Below, in pieces: positions 48,613-58,987 of a stretch of DNA of 64,000 nucleotides (position 1 is the stretch's first letter; every line of letters starts with the position of its first letter). Made by a program: the position numbers and the translations under genes. Under the pieces are notes generated by a model. It was given only the letters and a program-made list of their open reading frames with translations, did not search any database and was not told where the DNA came from. The stretch is from Capsicum annuum (lineage: Eukaryota; Streptophyta; Magnoliopsida; Solanales; Solanaceae): positions 175,067 through 239,066 of the forward strand of contig NW_025861042.1 in the NCBI RefSeq assembly GCF_002878395.1, given 5' to 3'.

Positions 48613-51600
48613 TGTGCCACCCTAATTTTCTAAACCGGAATGCTACACGGTTCTCGTGACCTCGAAGGACTACAAGCTAACAGATTACTGGTATCTATAC
48701 CTGTATACTGCATAATATAATATGAAAATATGGAAAAAATGTACGGTAAGGCTGTAAGGTTCAACTGAATAAACATCTAATAAGAGTAATATTTGAAAAT
48801 AGTATAACAATACCAAAACAAAACTGTAATAACTATCTGACATGCTGTAGTCTGAAAGCCTCTAAACTTTCTGAATAAGGAGTTGATGGAACATGTCTTG
48901 AACTAACTCCGTCTAACAACTGAAATAAACTGAAATGATAAATAAAGTAATAATCATATAGTCCTTAAATAAGAAGGACTCACTGCAACTCTGAATGCTG
49001 GAATGCTACTACTGATTTGGAGGTCGTGCCTCCGAACCTATGGTATAACATAAGAGAAAGCACCATAGTGTGAATGCGTCAGTACATCTGAATGTACTGA
49101 GTATACGAGTGAGGTAAGCTAAATGCAAAGGGTTATATACATGAACAATACTAACTCATATGAACATGAGAATACATACGTGCATACGTAACTGTAACTG
49201 AACTCGTGGAGATACTGGCTACTAAGTTTGAATACTAACAACATGAGTTCACTGATATTGAGATACTGAAAGACTGAGTTTACTAATATTGATATGTAAA
49301 TCATGAATTAGTGATGGATATGATACTGTATTACTGAATACTGAGAGACTGATATTGCATTACTGATAATGAATGATTTTTTCTGACAGTTTGAATTATG
49401 AAAAACTGGTCTGATCTACTGTATCTGATAGTCCTGATATACTAAAATCTGAAGAACTATCTGAGTTCTTTTACTAAGACTGAGACTTAAATCGAGACTG
49501 TGGGAAGTAGTTGTCTAACTGACATGCCCCAATAATGTATATAGCTAAGTTAAGGTCCAATATCTATCCCAACTGGAGGGGTGTCAATACTGCGCCACTG
49601 GTAAGGATAGCTGTGAGTGACCCTTATCTAGCAGGTACTCAAATGAGACTGGTGGGAACCCTAAACTAACAGGTTAAGCCACCCAATCAACCCTGATCTG
49701 ACAGGTTAAGATGTCTCAACCTACGTTGGCTATGTAGTTTTGAAACATATGGATGACTGCTAAGAATCAGACCCTAAACTAGTTGGTGAGTTCCCATCCT
49801 TGGGTTCACTCGGTGCTAACTTCTACTCTCATATGAAGAGAATGAACATAAATAACTATAATAAATTGATTCTGAGTTTACTAAGTTCTGTAGCTGACAG
49901 AATATACTAATGTATGAGGATTTATAGAGAGTACTATAGTTACTGAGATTTTACTTGGAATACTGTGGAATTCTACTTTCTATCTGAATAAGGCTGACTC
50001 TACTAGCTGATAAGGTTACTGAGGTTTTGAACTGAATACTACTGATACATGATAACTAGCTGAGCATACTGCTCTTTCTGAGTACTGAGTTCATGAGATT
50101 TCTTAGAGTACTGAATTATGGAGATTACTGAAGTTACTTAGAGAACTAGAATTTCTAAAGCTTTCGATATCACTAAGTAATAAGATTACTGAGATTAACT
50201 AAGATATACTGATATTAACTGGGTTACTAAACTTTCCTGAGTCACATGACTGACTGAGTTCAATGGAACATGGCATGACTAAGAGTATCGTGAATTAAGA
50301 CATGGCTCTAGGCACACGACTATAGTTTTCGGGTACAAATACCCCCAAGACTCGATGGAATAAAACTGACTCACACATGACACAACTTGATCACAAGATC
50401 GGAGTCCATAATTCACAATATCATAAGTAGGGGACATTATACTTCATGTATTTATTCAACATCTCAAACATGTTACGGGGAAACCATGGATATATTTCAT
50501 GTACATAATTCATATATCCATTATCATACATGCTTCATACCACAACAATAACAAAACATAAATAGCATGTAAATCCGTATTAAAGTGTATACCTTACATG
50601 GACTTGTCATTTAGATATCATGGAATCATGTAACTATGAATTTCTAGCATCCTAGGCATTTTATCAAACACCTTGCATGCATTCTTTAAGGCGTAGGTGG
50701 ATTTCATACTTTCATCATATCAATCCAACCAAAGTTCATGTTTTTCAACTAACAACCATATATATTCCATGAAAACACCTTTAGATATCATCTTGAAACT
50801 TAAACAACAATCATCAACAAGTACATGCTCATATCACCACAAAAAGTTAACAAAATAACATCTAAAAGCATAATTCTTGAGCTCTATGAACGAATTGAAT
50901 CCATAGATCAACACTACACATACCTTAGAAAGGAAACCTTGATGATTTGCTGGAGAGTACTTGGATTGGGAAACTTAATTCTTGATTATCTTAGAAAAAG
51001 GCTTGAATCCTTCTTTTGAGAGATGAGTTTGATGGAAACCCTAATCTTATGGTTGAGAGTGTAATAACGGGTTTTTTTAGATGCTTAACTGAAGAAAAAT
51101 GGGAAAAATTATACCTCTTTGAGATTATAAGTCGTGGAAGGTGAAGGAAATAACCTAAATACCCTTATGAAATAAATTCCCAGTTGCTGAAAAATCATAG
51201 CTGATGACATTGGTGATAGGGCATCAGACTTGTGAAAACTCATCAAAATGTCTCCAGATTTATGATAAGTTATGGCAAATGTCATCACTTTGGAGCTGGT
51301 TTCTGCCTATGGCTGACGACCTTCGTGATAGGGCGTCACAAATGTGATAAGCTATCAGAAATGTCGTCACTTAGGAGTTGGTTTCAACCTAAGGCTGACG
51401 ACCTTTATGATAGGGCATCACAAATATGATAAGCTATCACAAATGTCGTCACTTAGGAGTTGGTTTCTGCCTAAGGTTGACGACCTTCATGATAGGGCAT
51501 CACAAATGTGATAAGCTATCACGAATGTCATCACACTGTTTCCAGCCTGACATGCTGGAGTAAAATTGGCATAACACTTATCTTTGATATCGGATTTAGG

Positions 51601-51906
51601 CAAAATTGGTATCGTTGGAAACGTAATTCAAATATATTTCATTTTATATATATTCATCCACCCAGTTCATCATATAAAATAAGTTATGATTTATTGAAGT
51701 TGACCCAAGATTTGACGCTCACTAAAACTTGGACGATAGGAAAACTTTCAACTTGTACTTGTGTTAGGGGAGCTCTATGATCTAAATTCATGCTCAAATA
51801 GATTCCCACACTATCACACTAAATTCATATAGGATTTGAGGCTTTTGAAACATCCACGCATAAGAATGACAAATTTTCATTCTAGTCCATAATGTGAGAT
51901 ATTACA
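48613..51906 (-). repeat. LTR, long-LTR family copy 3 (3.29 kb)
   Basis: TGTGCCACC (worn TGTAACACC) to GATATTACA, followed by the PPT-like TATCTCCCCTTTGAG. It contains the 82-bp repeats (51232-51540) and the module at 51565-51622. ORFs at 49119-49304, 50825-51019, 51232-51429 and 51508-51780 are chance. Confidence 0.9.
51232..51540 (-). repeat. 82-bp repeats, copy 3 (best preserved)
   Basis: Unit starts at 51314, 51396 and 51478, exactly 82 bp apart, with a worn unit before them. Each carries CGTGATAGGGC(A/G)TCAC and the GTGATAAGCTATCA(C/G) palindrome. Confidence 0.9.
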
Positions 51907-54575
51907 ATATCTCCCCTTTGAGAACATTCTTCCTCGAATGATACTGGCTGAGATGAGAGAAAAGAAAACTTACACAAATATATAGCATGAATGACTCATC
52001 GGGATTTTATGTCTGAAATTACTAAAAACTGAGCATATCATATTATACATGCATATCTGATGCATGGGTAGCTGATGTATGAATGTACGGTTGAGTGTTC
52101 TGATAAACTGAGTTTCTCAAACTGAGAATGTATATCTGATGCTTAACTAATTAGTTGAATCCATGCATATTTGATTTATGATTATATTACTGACATGATA
52201 CGTGAATACGAGACTGAAAGTACTGGTAAGCTGATCACACATATCTAATTTGGGAATACATAACTGAAGTGGCTCTTGAACATGTAATTGTAAAGATACC
52301 AATTTTGAAATGAAAACTGATCATGGAACTAAATACCAAGTTTGGTACTGAATTATAAACATGAGTATGAGTAAGCTCAAAGAAGACTGCTACCATGAAC
52401 TGAAAATACTAATGAGTCTGAGATTGATTACTCAATATGCATGAGCAGAAACATAGGAACATAACTAAATTTGGAAATTGATTCATGAACTAAACTGAGC
52501 CTGTAATGCATGACATGGATAGAGTATTGTATCGTAGACTAAAATGAGTTATTGAATACATGGCTTACTGCTGAGTTTTGGAGCTAGAGGGCCGACTTAT
52601 AAGTGACACCTCCCCCAAGATAGATTCATCAAAGTAAACGACATGTTTAAATCATGAAAGTTTGGGGGCTACAATGTATATCCTCCTTGGGAAACTATGT
52701 CCCTTAAAGAATGCTAAACTTTACAGAGTACTGAGGTGATGCTCAAGGCACCAAGGTATGAAATCATGACTGATTATCTGAGATCTAAAACTGAAGCATA
52801 ATGCACGAATGCATAGACATACAGACTTATCTGATTAACTGAGTAACTGGTAACTAAATAGTTGGTATGCAAGGCTGAATTTTACTTAATCTGAATAGCT
52901 GGGATGAAACCATAATGTATTATGCATATGAGAAGGGACTAACTGAGTAACATGAGAAGACTACTGATGGATTTTATGAAAGCTATATTGTCTAAAAATG
53001 CAGGACCAAGAGTATTACATGATTTGGAAACATTTCATAGACTGAGGTATTGAAATACCTATAACTGAATAGTTGGTAACTGTATGCTATGGTCCAGCAA
53101 GATTGAAACTGAACTGAATTTTCTAATCTAATTACTGAACTAAAGTTGACATTATAACTAAGACTGCAACTGGGATCCATACTAGAACTCAATGTTGGGT
53201 CCTGATAACTGAATACTGAAACTGAGGTTTTGACTGATATTGAAGTGCTTAATTCTAAGACTGAGTACTAATTATGGAGTGTTGAGTACTAAAATTGTAA
53301 CTGAGATGGTAACTGAGTTATGATAGTTGCATAATGAAGGTTGACATAAATCAAGGGTCTGAATATACATTCACACTCTAAACTTTCCAAATTTTTAAAT
53401 ACTACCTCTTGCTAGCTCTTTGATTGCATACTAACAGGATATTTAAGCCTATCTCCATATCTACACCCTTGTATAAAACATGTATGCAATAATCTGCTCT
53501 TAACATGAAACATTAACTCTCTCCCATCTAAGTAATTTCTCAACACTACACTATTCTCATAAAAAGAGCTCATGAAGGGTTAAATCAGGAGAACCAGAAA
53601 CATGAATGGATACTAACTGAACTTGACACATGACTGAAACCTGAGGAATAGAATATCAACAACATGGATTTACCAAAAAGGTCTAAACTGATTATATACA
53701 TGATATAGTCTAAATTGATCTGATCAGTGAGGGCGTAGCATGAGTCATGGAAACTGAGTATACTGGGGAGCATGAAATGTGCACATGAGTCATGAGCTGC
53801 ATGACCTGATTCTGGAATTTCTGAGTTCATGGAACATGATTTGTAACATTGAGTGATCTAGAACTGAACTCCCTATACTGTGAACTAAAAGCACATACAA
53901 TTCTATGGAATGCGAGTGAACATAAGCTAATCCATGGAATCTGAGACAAGAAGCATACATAGGAACTATGCTAATTGAAGTTTAGAGCTTTACACTCAGT
54001 TACGGATGGGTCAAGAATCATCTTTCCTAATAGCTTTTCTGTGCATACTGGCACTACTACTAGAATCTAAGAGCCTGACTTCGTTACTTGATCTATCATA
54101 TCTCCCTTAGCTTAAAGCCATCATCATTAGTCTGCGAGCACTAAACTAATCTCTGAACTGAAATACAATCATCATCACATACTTATACTCTGATCAACAC
54201 ATACTCGCCTTATTGAACAGATCATCTACCTCTATTTCCTCACATACTACTAATATCACATTCATACCTTTATGCTTAATTTCAAGTCAATAAACTTAAA
54301 TTTCTAGCTCACACTATTCAAGCATATTGATTTATTATCATGCAACTATCCTTATGAATACATAATCTATTCAATCTGTATATCGTATCCCAACTTGTCT
54401 ACTACTAAAATCCTGGGTTTATGCTTCTAAATTTGGTTCACATGCTATCATAGGATTTTGAGAAGGGATCTGATGGTATATCTAAATCTGGGTTCGAGAA
54501 CGAGTTGTCGTGATCATGAATGAGATCCATAAAACTTTGGAACATAACTTAACTATTCAGTCATGTTCTCATGTT
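51907..54575 (-). other. 2.7-kb internal remnant without recognisable genes
   Basis: Starts with a PPT and the CTGA/ATGCAT-rich tail. A second PPT-like motif is at 52677-52705. After that it continues for about 1.9 kb of AT-rich text with very many ACTGA/CTGAA words. No gag, protease, RT, RNase H or integrase motif was found on either strand. ORFs at 52992-53192 and 53585-53830 are Ser/Tyr-rich, as expected from the word repetition. No PBS is seen at its right end, where the next LTR starts. Confidence 0.6.
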
Positions 54576-57500
54576 TGTAACACCCCAATTTTTTGATACT
54601 TCCTATGACTCTATCCGGTATTATTCATCGACGAAAAGAGTTCATAAATGAACTTCATGGACGAAAGGAGTCCATGAATGAACCACAAGCTAACCCATGA
54701 CTGATATCTATACCTGTATACTGCATAATATATCACAAAATATGGAAACATAAACATGAAAGGCCATAAGGTTTGAACTGAATAAATGTCAGATAACAAA
54801 ATGTCTGAAAAAGGTATAACAATACCAAAATAAGTCATAAATACTGAAAAAAATGAGATCTGAATGTCTAATCTGACATCTAGTCTAAAAGCCTTTAACT
54901 AAACTGAATAAGGAGTTGAAGGAACATGTCTCCAACTAACTCCATCTAGCAACTGAATATTAAATGTAGAAATAATCATATCGTCCTCGAATGAGAAGGA
55001 CTCACTGCAAACTCTGAACACTAGAATACTACTGCCATTTTGGAGCTCATTCCTCTAAACCTATAGTGTAACATAAGAGAAAACACCATAGTGCAAATGC
55101 ATCAGTACGTCTAAATGTACTAAGTATATGAATGAGGTAGACTAAATGCAAAGGGTTTATGCATGAACAATGCTAACTAATATGAACGTGAGAATACATC
55201 ATGCATAACAACTATAACTAAACTCGTGATGATGCTGACTGTTGAGTCTGAATGCTGATGACATGACTTTACTGTTGCTGAGGTACTGATAGATTATTGA
55301 CTATTTTTGACAGTTTGAATTATGAAGAACTGGTTTAAATGACTGTGTCTAACAGTCCTGAAACTAAATACTGGTAATGTGAGCTATGATAGCTTATATA
55401 ACTATAATGATCAGACTAAACGATATAACAAATACTGACCGACTGTATCTAACAGTCGAAGTTCTGATGGAACTATCTGAGTTTCATTCAACTTGGAGTA
55501 ACTAAATCTGAGATTAGTCCTATCTAATGGGTAATCATGAGTATACTGATAATAAAGATGATTTGACTTAGTCTAAGATCAGTCCTATCTAGCGGGTGAT
55601 CTTTAAATCTAATGATTATGATACTGGTTAATTATAGTTAAGATCAGTCCTAGCTAATGGGTGATCTTGAAGTCTATTTATAATGATAAGCATTGACTAT
55701 ATCTAACATTATTGAATATGTACTACTAAGTTGAGTTAATTATGTCTGAAACCCCTGATTCTGTAACTGAAACTATGGGATGTGTTTATCTAACCGACAT
55801 ACCCCAAGCTAAGCTGACTGGGGTCCAATCTTTACCCTAACTGGAAAGGTGTCAGTACTGCACCAACAACAAAGACTTCTACTGTAGATTCAGTCCTAAT
55901 CTAGTGGGTGACTCCTGAGATCAGTCCTATACATATAAATATGCTAACGGGTAACCCCTGAGTATGACCGTCCAATCTAACTGGTGACATCTCATACCTA
56001 TGCTAGCAACGTCATTTTGGATCTTAGGGATTACTTCTAGAAATCTCAGTTCTATTCTAGCAGGTGAGCCCCCATCCCTAGGTTCGCTTGAGGCTGAATT
56101 CTACTCCCATCTGAAAGACACTGAACTGAACTAAATAACTTAACTGAACTGATTTGCTGAACTGATACTGATTAACTGAACTGATACTAGTGGTATTATT
56201 TAGCAAAGCTAAATCTGAGTTTACTGGATTCCGATGACGGACGAAATATAATGATTTTAGAGGACTGATTAAGAGTACTGAAGTTACTAAGATTTACTGT
56301 AATTACTGAGGTTACTGAGCACTGAGATTACTAAGAATACTAAACTACTGAGATTACTGAGTTTTCCTGAGTCACATAACTGACTAATTTCTATAGATTA
56401 TGGCTCGACTGAGATATCATGAAAACATGACATGGATCTAGGCACACAACTATATTTTTTGGGTACAAGTACCCCCAGGACTCGATGAAAGGAAACTGAA
56501 CACATGACTGACTTGATCATAGGAGTAGAGTCCATAATCCACAATATCATAAATAAGGGATTTCATACTAAGCATGGTTCTCAACAATCTATTTCATGGA
56601 AGGAAATTTCATATAACATGTATATACTTACATAGCTTTCAGTATCTTGCTCATTACATATTACAACCACAATCCATAATATCATAACTTGGGGAATTTT
56701 AAAAATTACATGGGTATTCTACATCTTGTACATGAGTGGGTTTTGCAAGTAAGCATAGCATAATTCCATAAGACTAGTTCATGAGTAATCCAACAGAGTT
56801 CACAAGACATATTATCAACATGGATGACATTGAATCATAATGGCATATCATGAATCCTTCACTTAGTCACAATTTAGCTATAATGCATGATTTCTAGTCT
56901 CTAAGGTATTTTATCAAACACCTTACATGCACAACTTAGGCATAGGTGTAAATCATACAATTACTCATTATAAATAATCAAACTTACATGTTTTCAACTC
57001 ATATGATGTCATAGATTCATAATAACACATAAAGATTCTATCTTGGCATCCTTCAACCCATAAATATGATCAACAATCCATTCAAAACATGAAAACCATA
57101 ATATATAGTTTTAGAAAAAAAGTGTTCTTTAACTTCATGGAAGAAAGGAGTCCATGAATGAAACGCGCATACATTAGAAAGGAAACCTTGATGATTTTGT
57201 TGGAGAGTTCTTGGATTGGGAAACTTAATTCTTGATTATCTTGGAAAAAGGCTTGAATCTTGCTTTTGAGAGATGAGTTAATTGGAAACCTTAATATTGT
57301 GGTTGAGAGTATAAGAGAGGGTTTTTTAGATTCTTAACTGAAGAAAAATGGGAAAAATTACACCTTTTTAGGGTTATAAGTCGTGGAAGGTGAAAGAAAA
57401 GACCAAAATACCCCTATGAAATAATTTCCCAGTTACTAAAAAATCATAGCTGGCGACCAAGGCTGATAAGGCATAAAATTTATGATAAGTCATCAAAAAT

Positions 57501-57700
57501 GTCATCAGATTTGTGATAAGTTATCACAAATGTCGTCACTCGGGATATGGTTTCTGCCTAAGGATGACGACCTTCGTGATAAGGCATCACAAATGTGATA
57601 AGCTATCACAAATGTCATCACTTAGGAGCTGGTTTCTGCCTAAGGCTTACAACCTTCGTGATAGGGCATCACAAATATTATAAGCTATCAAGAATGTCGT
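54576..57700 (-). repeat. LTR, long-LTR family copy 4, lacking about 380 bp at the far end
   Basis: Begins TGTAACACCCC. About 100 bp then differs from all other copies (54600-54690). From there it matches the family up to the 82-bp repeats, where it stops near 57700 and abuts a plus-strand gag piece. Its text is the inverted match of 59370-62474. ORFs at 54611-54838 and in the repeats are chance. Confidence 0.85.
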
Positions 57701-58160
57701 CATGAAGTCTATGCTAATTAAGTCTAGAAATGACTGTTATGATGGAGCACCAGGCTCCGAGGCCCAGGGTAGTGAAAATAGAGGTCTTAGTTATCTGCCT
57801 TATGAAGAGTGTGGTAAGAATCATCTAGGTGCATGTATGGAAAGTAGTGATGTATGCTTTGGGTGTGGCAAGACAAGCCATAGGATGCGAGAGTGCAAAG
57901 TTCTAGCATAGAGGGGTAAGGAGTGGCGTTAGTAAGGTACCAACAGTGGTCAGTGTCAGAATAGACTTTATGCACTCCAGACCCATCCTAATCCAGAAAG
58001 TTTCCCTAACTTAGGTTCGGGTATGTTACCAGTCTTTCATGTTCATAGTATGCATTGTTAGATCTCTTTCTCTTATTTGAGCATATGTTTCAGTATGAGT
58101 TAGCTATTAAAGCCAGCAAGTCAGTTTAGCAATCGGGCAGTCAGATTTTTATAGCTTATT
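57701..58160 (+). pseudogene. Gag zinc-knuckle and protease scrap of the long-LTR family
   Basis: Plus strand, open to 57911: APGSEAQGS, then CGKNHLGAC, then a perfect CCHC knuckle CFGCGKTSHRMREC (C-x2-C-x4-H-x4-C) at about 57852-57893. After stops, NRLYALQ, and FHVHSMHC at about 58036-58062, which corresponds to FHVHVYALLDPG at the protease start. The sequence then jumps to the 3' non-coding tail, so protease core, RT, RNase H and integrase are deleted. It shows that this LTR family descends from a gag-pol element. The minus-strand ORF at 57787-57975 is a shadow. Confidence 0.8.
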
Positions 58161-58987
58161 TTCTCATCCTTGCATCTATTTATGCTATCCAAAATCTCAG
58201 AGAATGTAACAATTAAAAGGTAGAACCTCTTAGTAGTTGCAAGTTCAGTTCATCTTATGCATCATGCATTAGTTTCAGACTCCTAAAGTTTAGTTATAAT
58301 CTTGTTAATAGATGCCCTGTGCATCACCCAGTATCTTCGTATTGTAAGCATTCTTAGAGGGACATAGCATCCCAAGGGGGAGATACCCCACTTTCTCTTA
58401 ACACTCTCATGCCTTAGATCCTTCAATTTCTCCTTGCATAACGAATTTAGTCTAGAATGAAGGGTACTCATAAGTTGACCTTTAAGCTAGACCTCAGCTG
58501 TAAGTCAAGTATTCAGAGGTTCAGTTCAGTTCATAATGTTTAGTCCATATGACACATAGCAGAATCAGTCATGTTCTTATGTTTCAGTTCAATATTAGTA
58601 CCTTTACCATTGCATGTTCTGTCATATGTTTGTGAGTCAGTTCAGTCATGTATTTACGCATCAGATATGCGTAGTCAGCTTATCAGTACTTTTAGTCATG
58701 AATTCACATATCATATCAGTCATATAATTATGCATCAGATATGCATTGATTCAACTTGTTAGTTAAGCATCAGATATGCATTCTCAGTTTATCAGAACAC
58801 TCAGTCCTACATTCATAAATCAGCTACCCATGTATCAGATATGCATGTACAATATGATATTCTTAGTTTTCAGTCATGTCAACAATGAAATCATGATCAT
58901 TTATTCATGCTATATATTCGTGTAAGTTGTCTTTTATCTCATCTCAGCCAGTATCATTCAAGGAAGAATGTTCCCAAGAGGGAGATT
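58161..58987 (+). other. 3' non-coding tail with two PPT-like motifs
   Basis: The reverse complement of 46668-47500 aligns along its length. A first purine motif CCCAAGGGGGAGATACCCCA lies at 58371-58390, and the true PPT AAGAGGGAGAT at 58976-58986 precedes the LTR. ORFs at 58283-58471 and 58571-58762 lie in repetitive text and are not supported. Confidence 0.7.

Larger units (their letters stand above)
43432..54575 (-). mobile_element. Long-LTR, coding-depleted gypsy-type cluster
   Basis: Three minus-strand LTR copies of one family (43432-46667, 47692-48606 partial, 48613-51906) and two internal remnants (46668-47691 and 51907-54575) with no recognisable gag or pol. One PBS survives at 47676-47687. 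Relationship to chromoviruses is inferred from the 3' tail shared with element 1, the same PBS type, and the gag scrap of the related plus-strand copy at 57701. The arrangement LTR-internal-LTR'-LTR-internal indicates recombination between copies. Confidence 0.75.

Noticed and set aside
51314..51540. Regular 82-bp palindromic repeats that could suggest a CRISPR-like array
   Set aside because: There are no unique spacers. The whole 82-bp unit repeats, and it lies inside a eukaryotic LTR.
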